A stretch of DNA of 16,012 nt from SIG440 sp045579055 (GCA_045579055.1 JAZNLK010000083.1:1-16012); one strand, 5' to 3'. Counted from the stretch's first letter, positions 1 through 6,494 are shown. The notes: generated by a model from the sequence alone, not told the origin. Translations and numbers: made by a program.

Positions 1-95
1 GTATGTTTCCTGGAAAAGAATATATGTTCCGATTCCTGCGTCTTTCAGCTTGCGGTAGTTCTCGACGGTTGTTGCCGCAATGTTCACATTAACAC
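1..95. repeat. Artefactual copy of a 95-bp direct repeat at the contig end
   Basis: Bases 1-95 are identical to 180-274, and identity stops abruptly at both edges. The copy at 180-274 continues smoothly into hydG, so it is the genomic one. The copy at 1-95 is joined to it only through the adapter cassette at 96-179. This is what results when an assembler walks around a circularised library molecule with a 95-nt insert. Bases 1-179 should be trimmed before any gene calling. Confidence 0.95.
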
Positions 96-179
96 AAGTC
101 GGATCGTAGCCATGTCGTTCTGTGAGCCAAGGAGTTGCAAAGCTGTATTGTCTTCCTAAGACCGCTTGGCCTCCGACTT
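96..179. other. MGI/BGI DNA-nanoball sequencing adapters plus barcode (contamination)
   Basis: Bases 96-137 (42 nt, starting AAGTCGGATCGTAGCC) match the MGI/BGI second adapter from memory. Bases 148-179 (32 nt) are the reverse complement of the first adapter, whose 5' end is AAGTCGGAGGCCAAGC. Between them lie exactly 10 nt (138-147), the length of an MGI sample barcode. The order insert-adapter-barcode-adapter-insert is that of a single-stranded DNB circle. The segment is therefore synthetic. It creates a spurious plus-strand reading frame (135-512) and a false C-terminus for hydG. Confidence 0.96.
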
Positions 180-794
180 GTATGTTTCCTGGAAAAGAAT
201 ATATGTTCCGATTCCTGCGTCTTTCAGCTTGCGGTAGTTCTCGACGGTTGTTGCCGCAATGTTCACATTAACACGGCGGATTGCACCGTTTTTGTGTTTG
301 ATGCCGTAAATGGTGTCGATGCTTTCAAGAACATATTCAATTGGATTGTTAACCGGGTCTTCACCAAGCTCAATTGCGAGACGCTTGTGTCCCATATCCT
401 GAAGTGCAATAACCTCAGCCTTGATTTCTTCCTGAGAGAGCTTCTTTCTTGTGATACATTTGTTGCCGTGATGATAGGGACAATATGTACAGCCGTTTAC
501 GCAGTAGTTTGAAAGATAGAGGGGGGCAAACATAACAATTCTGTTGCCGTAAATCTTTTCTTTGATTTTTATTGCAAGTTCTTTAATTGCCTCAATTGCT
601 TCGGGAATGTCACACTCAAGCAATACTGCCGCCTCACGATGAGTGAGTCCCTTGCAGTCTGCAGCACGTTCGATCAATGAGAAAATAAGCTCTCTGTTTG
701 ATTTATTTGCCTTTGCGTATTCGATAGTGTCAAGTATTTCTTCGTGGTTGATAAATTCTTCTGCAACCAGTGATTTGGGATCATATTTTGCCAT
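156..794 (-). CDS. hydG: [FeFe]-hydrogenase H-cluster radical SAM maturase HydG, N-terminal part only
   Basis: HydG (2-iminoacetate synthase) cleaves tyrosine with S-adenosylmethionine and supplies CO and cyanide for the diiron subcluster of [FeFe]-hydrogenase. The visible protein has the CX3CX2C radical SAM motif at Cys98, Cys102 and Cys105, inside the HydG-like stretch NYCVNGCTYCPYHHGN. The Shine-Dalgarno AAAGGA lies before the ATG at 794. Only 205 residues (bases 180-794) are genomic, ending in FQETY; family members are about 470 residues. The last seven residues (KSEAKRS) and the stop at 156-158 come from the adapter. The gene is thus cut by the contig end and should not be read as a naturally truncated protein. 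It is third in the operon, 7 bp after hydE. Confidence 0.93.
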   Translation of the reverse strand: MAKYDPKSLVAEEFINHEEILDTIEYAKANKSNRELIFSLIERAADCKGLTHREAAVLLECDIPEAIEAIKELAIKIKEKIYGNRIVMFAPLYLSNYCVNGCTYCPYHHGNKCITRKKLSQEEIKAEVIALQDMGHKRLAIELGEDPVNNPIEYVLESIDTIYGIKHKNGAIRRVNVNIAATTVENYRKLKDAGIGTYILFQETYKSEAKRS

Positions 795-801
795 AATTAT
801 T

Positions 802-1863
802 TCATCCTTTCTGTAAATTTATATTCTTAAAATCGCCACGGGAGACGGCGACTTCATAACCTATTTTTTTAAATCTTTCCTTCAGCTCCTCAAGTCCTTG
901 TGCTGATTCGCTGTCGGAGCTTATTTTTCCGTCATATAGCATATATTTTTTGCGAACCGACACCGGTGAGAGGTTTGGCATAACAACATTTGCACCTGCC
1001 AGGATTCCCATTTCACGGCCTTCGGGGTGAATCGTTCCCAAAGCGGTGGTGGAGGGAAGAAGAACATTTTTCTGCATTATCCTCACCAATGAAAGCAGAA
1101 AAAGTGTCAGTTCAAAGCTTCCTGCGGGTTCTTTGCCGAATGGGGTATCCTTGTGAGGAAGGAATGGGCCGATTCCAACCATCTGTGGCTGAAGCTCACG
1201 GATGAAGAGTAAATCTTCTGCCACTGTTTCAAATGTTTGGTGGGGTGAACCGACCATAAACCCGCAACCGGTCTGAAAGCCGATTTCCTTCAGGTTGAAC
1301 AGACATTCCTTTCGGTTTGCGAGACTTAACGAAGGTGGATGAAGTTTTGAATAATGTTCATCATTTGCGGTTTCGTGGCGGAGCAAGTATCTGTCTGCAC
1401 CTGCATCAAAGAACTTTTGGTATGTATTCCTTGACTTTTCGCCGATTGAAAGTGTCACGGCACAGTCAGGGAATTCAGCCTTGATGGATTTCACAATGTC
1501 GCAGACAATTTCGTCATTGAAGTGCATATCCTCGCCACCCTGAAGGACAAATGTCCTGAAACCCAGAGGATAGCCCTCACGACAACATTCCAGTATATCC
1601 TCTTTTGTGAGACGGTAACGGGATGCATTTTTGTTCTCTGCACGCAGACCACAGTAGTAGCAGTTTTGCTTGCAGATGTTGGTGAATTCAATCAAGCCTC
1701 TTATGAAAACCTTGTTACCGAAATGCTTTTTGGAAATCTCCTGTGCAAGGCTTCTTGCATATTCCATATGGTCGGGAGTGTAGGTAGACAGCAAACAAAC
1801 AAACTCATCTTTTGTGAGTACGCCGTTGGTATTCAGTTTGTCGATAAGTTGTTTGTTTGTCAT
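802..1863 (-). CDS. hydE: [FeFe]-hydrogenase H-cluster radical SAM maturase HydE
   Basis: This 353-residue protein has the normal length for HydE. HydE is a radical SAM enzyme that acts with HydG and HydF to build the organometallic H-cluster of [FeFe]-hydrogenase. The CX3CX2C motif that binds the SAM-associated 4Fe-4S cluster is at Cys64, Cys68 and Cys71 (ICKQNCYYCGLRAEN). Downstream stretches such as LQGGED and GFMVGSPHQT are typical of the HydE/BioB-like TIM barrel. Translation starts at the ATG at 1863; the Shine-Dalgarno AAGGAG overlaps the stop of the upstream regulator gene, so the two are probably translationally coupled. Only 7 bp separate it from hydG downstream. The operon implies a fermentative anaerobe that makes or consumes H2. 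Confidence 0.95.
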   Translation of the reverse strand: MTNKQLIDKLNTNGVLTKDEFVCLLSTYTPDHMEYARSLAQEISKKHFGNKVFIRGLIEFTNICKQNCYYCGLRAENKNASRYRLTKEDILECCREGYPLGFRTFVLQGGEDMHFNDEIVCDIVKSIKAEFPDCAVTLSIGEKSRNTYQKFFDAGADRYLLRHETANDEHYSKLHPPSLSLANRKECLFNLKEIGFQTGCGFMVGSPHQTFETVAEDLLFIRELQPQMVGIGPFLPHKDTPFGKEPAGSFELTLFLLSLVRIMQKNVLLPSTTALGTIHPEGREMGILAGANVVMPNLSPVSVRKKYMLYDGKISSDSESAQGLEELKERFKKIGYEVAVSRGDFKNINLQKG

Positions 1864-1869
1864 TGCCTT

Positions 1870-2115
1870 TTACTCCTTGGAATAAACTGTTTTTACCGAT
1901 ACGCCTTCAAGCATACCCAGCTTTCCGGCAAGGGCGCCGATAATATCGGTGGAGGCATCAATGATGATGCTCATAACTGAAATCTTTCTTTCACGATAGG
2001 GAATTCCCATTCTGCCCACAATATATGAGCCATATTCGTGAAGAATCTGATTGATATCGTCTGCAAATTCTGTGTTTTCAACTATAATTCCGATAATTGC
2101 AATTCTTGTATCCAT
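1870..2115 (-). CDS. TM1266-type iron-only hydrogenase system regulator
   Basis: This is a small protein of 81 residues (MDTRIAIIGIIVEN... to VKTVYSKE). It matches the TM1266 family, a small ferredoxin/ACT-like fold found beside hydEFG genes and named a putative hydrogenase-system regulator. The biochemical role is not established. I chose the ATG at 2115 because GGAGG sits 7 nt upstream and the protein then has the family's normal start. A longer frame back to 2178 would add 21 residues without a good ribosome site. It is the first gene of the operon, with hydE starting 6 bp after its stop. The conserved block YIVGRMGIPYRERKISVMSI is visible in the centre. Confidence 0.88.
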   Translation of the reverse strand: MDTRIAIIGIIVENTEFADDINQILHEYGSYIVGRMGIPYRERKISVMSIIIDASTDIIGALAGKLGMLEGVSVKTVYSKE

Positions 2116-2275
2116 TTTGTTTCCTCCTTTTTTGAGTAGTATGTCCAATAAATAAGACACCAATGCAAAAAGGTGCAAAGGTGCCTGTGAAGACCGAAAT
2201 TTTCATAAAACTTCTTGACCTTTGCCCCGGACTTAGGCGAACCCTTGTCTTCAGCATCAGAAAATAACTTTTTAT
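2116..2275 (-). promoter_or_regulatory. Long structured 5' leader of the hydrogenase-maturation operon
   Basis: The predicted transcript starts near 2275 and the first codon is at 2115, leaving about 160 nt of leader. By eye it contains UGAAGAC (2247-2253) pairing with GUCUUCA (2188-2194). Just inside this helix is the hairpin GAAGUUUU-AUG-AAAAUUUC. Further pairs are GCAAAGGU with ACCUUUGC, and GGCACC with GGUGUC. CCUUUUU can pair with AAAAAGG at the start of the Shine-Dalgarno. Several of these exclude one another. I do not recognise it as a known riboswitch class; the regulatory reading is inference. Confidence 0.45.
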
Positions 2276-2281
2276 GTTAAT

Positions 2282-2310
2282 ATTTTATCAAACTTTATAT
2301 GTCTTGTCAA
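2282..2310 (-). promoter_or_regulatory. Sigma-A-type promoter of the TM1266-hydE-hydG operon
   Basis: On the minus strand TTGACA (2305-2310) and TAAAAT (2282-2287) are separated by exactly 17 bp. The -35 box is fully consensus and the -10 box has one mismatch. The -35 box overlaps the TGA stop codon of the upstream 86-residue ORF. Transcription would start near 2275. Confidence 0.75.
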
Positions 2311-2567
2311 TAGTTTTGAGGAATTGTTTCGGAAGAATGCCTGCTGGGGTATGGAGGAGTGTCTAAGAACAAAATCACTTTCATTAGCTTTATGTGCATT
2401 TCTTCCAGGGGGATTTTTTCGTTAAGAATATGTCGGATTTCTTCCAGCATCTGGACAGCATAATCGGAGGCAAGATTTTGCCATTCATCCGAATGTTTTG
2501 CCGCATATTCCTGAAATTCATTCTCAACCACTGCTCTGATTAAGCCTTCCGAAATCTCTGAGTACAT
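2307..2567 (-). CDS. Unrecognised 86-residue protein downstream of a structured RNA and terminator
   Basis: I do not recognise this protein. It starts MYSEISEGLI, is rich in Glu, His and hydrophobic residues, and looks largely alpha-helical up to about residue 65. The tail is polar and Pro-containing (DTPPYPSRHSS) and ends IPQNY. There is no signal peptide, membrane segment or cysteine. I chose the ATG at 2567 because GGGGTG lies 6 nt upstream; a GTG at 2576 would place the start inside that site. The gene lies directly after an intrinsic terminator (2582-2612) and has no clear promoter of its own, so expression would depend on read-through. Its stop codon overlaps the -35 box of the hydrogenase operon. 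It is probably a real gene, with unknown role. Confidence 0.55.
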   Translation of the reverse strand: MYSEISEGLIRAVVENEFQEYAAKHSDEWQNLASDYAVQMLEEIRHILNEKIPLEEMHIKLMKVILFLDTPPYPSRHSSETIPQNY

Positions 2568-2581
2568 TGAGTTCACCCCAT

Positions 2582-2612
2582 AAAAAAAGATGTGTTACCG
2601 AAGCAACACATC
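2582..2612 (-). terminator. Intrinsic terminator with UUCG tetraloop, just upstream of a ribosome-binding site
   Basis: Read on the minus strand, GAUGUGUUGC and GUAACACAUC form a 10-bp helix (one G-U pair) capped by UUCG. Seven U follow at 2588-2582. The Shine-Dalgarno of the 86-residue ORF begins only a few bases later. It could end a small RNA, end read-through from the nitrilase operon, or act as an attenuator. Confidence 0.85.
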
Positions 2613-2737
2613 AAAAAAACGTATCACTTCGACTAAGTTTTGCGATAAACTACCATACCCACAACGGAATGACAACGTCGAAGGTACGCTTTTTTCAAAG
2701 CATACCCCGAAGTGAGTATCAATATGTAGTTTATCGC
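2582..2737 (-). ncRNA. Candidate structured RNA (small RNA or cis-acting attenuator), about 156 nt
   Basis: A strong promoter predicts a start at about 2737, where the RNA opens with GCGAUAAACUAC. This pairs perfectly with GUAGUUUAUCGC (13 bp with the preceding base; 2726-2738 with 2641-2653). Inside are AUACUCAC with GUGGGUAU (2712-2719 with 2655-2662, one G-U) and a 10-bp GAAA-loop hairpin (2683-2706, one G-U). A 28-nt linker then leads into the terminator. Helices and promoter are directly visible. Function is unknown, and I do not recognise the fold as 6S, SRP, tmRNA, T-box or a common riboswitch. Confidence 0.55.
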
Positions 2738-2743
2738 AGAAAT

Positions 2744-2772
2744 ATTATACCATAATTTATGGGGTTTGTCTA
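2744..2772 (-). promoter_or_regulatory. Near-consensus promoter of the structured RNA
   Basis: On the minus strand TAGACA (2767-2772) and the perfect TATAAT (2744-2749) are 17 bp apart. The expected start, about 7 nt after the -10 box, coincides with the 5' edge of the 13-bp stem. That agreement supports both calls. It lies only 15 bp after the stop codon of the nitrilase-GDPD gene. Confidence 0.75.
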
Positions 2773-2787
2773 TTGTTTTTTGAAAAT

Positions 2788-4395
2788 TCAGTTCAAAATC
2801 TGTGATATCCTTTGATAATCATTGGTGAGAATGGTGTCGATTCCCATTTCAAGGAATTGCTTTGCCTCGTCAATGTCATCCGACCAGAACACATTGCAGA
2901 TAATTCCGTGGGCGTGAGCTTTGTCAATCATAGCCTTGTCAAAACGTGGCTTGAAAAGCTGAACCTTTTTGCAACCAAGCTCAATTGCCCGGTCAACAAT
3001 GTTGGTATCGTCTTTGAAGTCTTCACCCATACAGCGTGGAATGTCGGGAGCAAGCTTATCAAGACGTTTTTGCAGATTTGTGTCGGTGGTCATAAAGTAA
3101 ACATATTTGCGACAGTCATATTTGTCAATGAGGTCAAGCATTTTTTTAATCTGGCTGTCTGTGTATATATCGTCACTGATATTTGCTTCGCTGAGGGTTT
3201 TTATGTGGATGTTCATAACTGTGTGGCAGGAAAGCTTGTTGAGAATTTCTTCAAGAGTGAGAATACGCAAACCTTCAAATTCGGGAGCGTACTTTTTGCC
3301 AAAGTCAAATTGCTTCAATCCTTCAAGGGTATAGTCCCACACATTTCCGCTTCCGTCCGAAACTCTGTCCAGCTTGTAGTCATGGATTGAAACCCATTCT
3401 TCATCCTTTGAAAGCCATAGGTCAAATTCAATTTCCTGAGCACCCAAGGCGATTGCCGCACCAAATGCAGGTAGGCTGTTTTCGGGGGCAACAGAGCTGA
3501 AACCACGGTGAGCACAAATTCTGGGATATGGCATAATTGCATCGTGACGTGCAATAAAGCTGCCGCCGGGACGATATTGCCACGGTTTTCTTCCGTATTC
3601 GATATAGGAATAGTGTGCCGCATCAGGGTTGCCGTAGCCTGCAGGCTTGAAATATTTGTCATATGGGTCAAATTCCACGGTTTCCATACCAAATCTGCCC
3701 TTCATATTGGCAAGAACCTTGCCTCTGGGCGTCACAACCATTGATGCTCCGCAGATGTCAGAATTCTCATCAAAGCTGACGGAGGAGCGGATAACGTGAG
3801 CATTGGTGTTGTATGCAAGAAATCTGCACATAATTTCGATTGCATCGTGACTATCGCTTCTCTGGAGCGAATTGCCGATGATTATATCAACATTCTGTCT
3901 TGCAATATTGCCAAAGGCTTCATAAAAATAGAAATCATAGCAGGTGAGAAAGCCGAATCTGAGACCTTCAATTTCAAGAACATAGGGTTCGGAATAGTCA
4001 TAAGTATATTCTGCGTCAAGTGCCATTGGCCCAACCTCAAGTGGCGGAAGATGCTTTTTGAAGTATTTTCCAACCAACTCACCTTGACGGTTGTAGCAAT
4101 AGGTTGTGTTGCGATACCCTGTTTCCTCGTGACTTAGAGCATTGACAAAAACAAGGGACTTACATCTTTTTGCGGTTTCAATGCATTTGTTGAGCAACCG
4201 GGTGATATACTTTTTGTGATATTCCAGTGAATCATCCTTGCCTGTTGTGGCACAGGGAACATCGCTGTATTCGGGCAATACAATAATATCAATACTGTCA
4301 TCGCATTGGTCAAGTAAATTCATTTTGTATTCAAAATATTCATCTGATAATGAAAGATTTCGTGAATAGGGGGGCTGAATTATACAAGCTTTCAT
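2788..4395 (-). CDS. Nitrilase-superfamily amidohydrolase fused to glycerophosphodiester phosphodiesterase
   Basis: This 535-residue protein joins two hydrolases. Residues 1 to about 265 form a carbon-nitrogen hydrolase domain with the expected triad: Glu42 (LPEYSD), Lys113 (YFKKHLPP) and Cys152 (LTCYDF). Residues about 290-535 form a GDPD TIM barrel with AHRG (295-298), PENS (305-308), the acidic pair Glu323/Asp325 and the HD at 338-339. A third metal ligand, normally Glu in an NIEIK-like motif, is His397 here (NIHIK). No signal peptide is seen, so it is probably cytosolic. The ATG at 4395 follows AAAGGA by 8 nt. It is last in an operon with a DeoR/GlpR-type regulator and an organophosphate-type transporter. 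This suggests hydrolysis of imported glycerophosphodiesters, with the amidase half acting on an amide or nitrile partner compound. Domain calls are firm; the substrate is inferred. Confidence 0.85.
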   Translation of the reverse strand: MKACIIQPPYSRNLSLSDEYFEYKMNLLDQCDDSIDIIVLPEYSDVPCATTGKDDSLEYHKKYITRLLNKCIETAKRCKSLVFVNALSHEETGYRNTTYCYNRQGELVGKYFKKHLPPLEVGPMALDAEYTYDYSEPYVLEIEGLRFGFLTCYDFYFYEAFGNIARQNVDIIIGNSLQRSDSHDAIEIMCRFLAYNTNAHVIRSSVSFDENSDICGASMVVTPRGKVLANMKGRFGMETVEFDPYDKYFKPAGYGNPDAAHYSYIEYGRKPWQYRPGGSFIARHDAIMPYPRICAHRGFSSVAPENSLPAFGAAIALGAQEIEFDLWLSKDEEWVSIHDYKLDRVSDGSGNVWDYTLEGLKQFDFGKKYAPEFEGLRILTLEEILNKLSCHTVMNIHIKTLSEANISDDIYTDSQIKKMLDLIDKYDCRKYVYFMTTDTNLQKRLDKLAPDIPRCMGEDFKDDTNIVDRAIELGCKKVQLFKPRFDKAMIDKAHAHGIICNVFWSDDIDEAKQFLEMGIDTILTNDYQRISQILN

Positions 4396-4424
4396 AATAT
4401 CAATCCTTTCGGTAAGTTATTAAA

Positions 4425-4454
4425 ATATTACCACTTTTGTGATATATTTTGCAA
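4425..4454 (-). promoter_or_regulatory. Possible weak internal promoter before the nitrilase-GDPD gene
   Basis: In the 73-bp gap after the transporter gene, TTGCAA (4449-4454) and TAATAT (4425-4430) lie 18 bp apart on the minus strand. The match is partial and the region is AT-rich, so it may be chance. If real it would uncouple the hydrolase from the upstream genes. Confidence 0.3.
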
Positions 4455-4468
4455 TAGTAAATTCGGGC

Positions 4469-5692
4469 TTACATCATTGTTTTGCGGTATTTTTTTGCAA
4501 AGCAAAGTGAAATTATCATACCAAGAAGAGCGATTCCCGCCCATATTCCGATAATAAGCTGCCAGTTTCCTGTTTTTTCTGCAATGGCTGCAATTCCGAA
4601 TGTAGAAATTGCACTTCCCACATATGTGAAGGAATTAATCAGCCCCGATACAAATGATATTTTGCCATATTTCTCATAATGTGACGGAACTATGCAAACA
4701 AGCATCAGGTTCACACCGTGCATACATCCGCAGAGTATTGCGGCAAGACCAACCGAAAGGGGCATATTTGTTTTATAGAGCAGAGCAAGTATGCCGGCAG
4801 CCGCAAATCCCACGCCAAAGAAAAGACCTGCACAGGAAAGCGGATTGTTTATCTTTCGTCTGTAAATCTGTGATGAAAGCTGGAAACAGAGAATACTGAA
4901 AATGGGAAGAATAACTGTTGAGAGAATGGCAAATTCAGCATTAACACCAAATGTTTTTGTTATGTAGGTCGGTGTCCAGTTTGTCACGCCGTCACGGAGT
5001 GCTCCCTGAAGTGCAATGGCAAGAAGTATGAAGCAAAGGAGCGGCGAGAATATTTTGAGAATACTGCCTGTGCTTTCTGCGTCTTGTGCTTTTGAAATAA
5101 TGGGTTTATCAGGAATAACAGGGCAGCTCTTCCACCAGCAAAGGGACATAAGAATTCCGCAGGCGGCAGAAAAGAAGAAAACATATTTCCAACCGGAGAG
5201 CATAATGATTGCAGGTGCAATAAGGTAAATGATTATTGTTCCAAAGGAACTGCCCCAGGAAACAACCACGCAAGCGCGGGAATAATCGTCGCTGTTAAAA
5301 ATACTTCCCATAAGACGCACCATAGGGGGCCACATAAAAGCCTGAATAAGACCGTTTACGCACCATATTCCAATCATAAGATAAGGTGTCGGAGCAAGAG
5401 GGATGAGGCAGTTTGTTATTGTGGTCAGTATAAGACCGTAACCTATCAGTTTTTTGGGCTGAATTCTGTCTCCGAGATAACCGCTGACAAGCTGTCCGGC
5501 ACCGTATGCAATGGAACTTCCCGATACGGCGAGCCCGAGAATGGTTTCGGGGATACCTTCGGTGTGTTGGATTTCGGCAATGATTGCCGCAAAGTTGATT
5601 CTGGTGAGATAACTCACAAGATATGTAAACATAAACAACAGAATATACTTGTTTACGCTTTTTTTGTTGGTTAATTTTTCTGTGATTATCAT
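4469..5692 (-). CDS. MFS transporter resembling the organophosphate:phosphate antiporter (GlpT/UhpT) family
   Basis: This 407-residue integral membrane protein has about 12 hydrophobic segments, starting near residue 16. Features resembling the OPA branch of the major facilitator superfamily are YLTRINFA (28-35), the loop GQLVSGYLGDRIQPKK (66-81) and NGLIQAFMWPPMVRLM (113-128). OPA members exchange glycerol-3-phosphate or sugar phosphates for phosphate across the cytoplasmic membrane. Its start (ATG at 5692, AAAGGAG upstream) overlaps the stop of the DeoR-type gene by 4 nt, which indicates translational coupling. With a glycerophosphodiesterase downstream, a glycerophosphodiester or glycerol-3-phosphate cargo is plausible. 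MFS specificity cannot be read from sequence, so sugar phosphates or unrelated anions remain possible. Confidence 0.82.
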   Translation of the reverse strand: MIITEKLTNKKSVNKYILLFMFTYLVSYLTRINFAAIIAEIQHTEGIPETILGLAVSGSSIAYGAGQLVSGYLGDRIQPKKLIGYGLILTTITNCLIPLAPTPYLMIGIWCVNGLIQAFMWPPMVRLMGSIFNSDDYSRACVVVSWGSSFGTIIIYLIAPAIIMLSGWKYVFFFSAACGILMSLCWWKSCPVIPDKPIISKAQDAESTGSILKIFSPLLCFILLAIALQGALRDGVTNWTPTYITKTFGVNAEFAILSTVILPIFSILCFQLSSQIYRRKINNPLSCAGLFFGVGFAAAGILALLYKTNMPLSVGLAAILCGCMHGVNLMLVCIVPSHYEKYGKISFVSGLINSFTYVGSAISTFGIAAIAEKTGNWQLIIGIWAGIALLGMIISLCFAKKYRKTMM

Positions 5693-6474
5693 TTAAGATC
5701 TCCTTTTGATGATATTATTTTTATACTGTTCTCAATATAAAGCTCCTTTAGCGAGTCAGGAAGTTTAGGGTCTGTTATAAAAGTGAAATCTGAGCGGATA
5801 TCCGAAATCTTCAGCAATGCGTTTGTTTCAAACTTTCCACTGTCCGCAAGAACAAAGACCTCGCCTGAGGAATCAATGAGTTGTTTCTGAACCTGTGCAA
5901 GCTCCGGATTAAAATCACAAATACCGTGAGAAATGGATATTGCCGAAGGAAAAAGAAATACCTTTTGGATGTGGACGCTTTTGAGCATTTCAATTGTCAA
6001 CATTCCGTAAAAAGCATTTTCTGATTTGAGAAACTGTCCTCCGCACAAAATAACCGTGAAGTTTGGACTTTGGTTTAATATGTTAAAAACATCAAGAGAG
6101 TGCGTGACAACGGTTAAACAGAGCTGCGTATGCAAAAGAGCTTCTGCGAATTCCACAGCCGTAGTACCGCTGTCAACCCCGATGATTTCACCGTCGTTGA
6201 TTTTTGTGATTGCCAGTTCCGAAAGAAGTGCTTTTTCGGTTTTTGCCTTTTGTGTACGGTGTTCAAAGGGCAAAAAAGCCTTCATTTCGCTGACGTTGAC
6301 AGCTCCGCCATGAACACGCTGGAGCTTGCCTTCCTTTTCCAATGTTAGCAGATCACGTCTCACGGTTTCGTCCGAAATACCGAATTTTTCAATAAGCTGT
6401 GCAGTTGTAACTGCACTTTCGGCTTTGATAAGATTTATTATTGCTTTTTGTCTTTCTTTTGCAAGCAAATCCAC
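5689..6474 (-). CDS. DeoR/GlpR-family transcriptional regulator
   Basis: The protein has 261 residues, the usual length for this family. The N-terminal winged helix (1-57) carries the family signature: RQKAIINLI, then FGISDETVRRDLLTLEKEGKLQRVHGGA. The C-terminal DeoR effector domain shows the phosphosugar-binding loop DSGTT (101-105), VVTHS and ILCGGQ. I chose the GTG at 6474: GGAGG lies 5 nt upstream and the product then begins at the family's normal position. An upstream ATG at 6504 would add ten unsupported residues and leave the ribosome site inside the gene. It is first in the operon with the transporter and the nitrilase-GDPD gene. Family members usually repress their own operon until a phosphorylated sugar or glycerol compound binds, consistent with a glycerophosphodiester pathway. 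Confidence 0.9.
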   Translation of the reverse strand: MDLLAKERQKAIINLIKAESAVTTAQLIEKFGISDETVRRDLLTLEKEGKLQRVHGGAVNVSEMKAFLPFEHRTQKAKTEKALLSELAITKINDGEIIGVDSGTTAVEFAEALLHTQLCLTVVTHSLDVFNILNQSPNFTVILCGGQFLKSENAFYGMLTIEMLKSVHIQKVFLFPSAISISHGICDFNPELAQVQKQLIDSSGEVFVLADSGKFETNALLKISDIRSDFTFITDPKLPDSLKELYIENSIKIISSKGDLK

Positions 6475-6494
6475 ACACCTCCAATATATTCCAC

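Noticed and set aside
1..274. Direct repeat read as a transposon, integration duplication or CRISPR-like unit
   Set aside because: The spacer is synthetic adapter and barcode, which explains the repeat fully.
135..512. Plus-strand reading frame of 125 codons at the contig end
   Set aside because: It starts in the adapter cassette and runs antisense to hydG, with no ribosome site; it is an artefact plus shadow.
2116..2178. Upstream ATG at 2178 as the start of the TM1266-type protein
   Set aside because: The extra 21 residues have no family counterpart, and a strong GGAGG site serves the ATG at 2115.
2641..2738. The 13-bp inverted repeat as ends of a miniature transposable element
   Set aside because: No target-site duplication flanks it, and a promoter and terminator fit its edges, so an RNA stem is the simpler reading. 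A genome-wide copy search would settle it.
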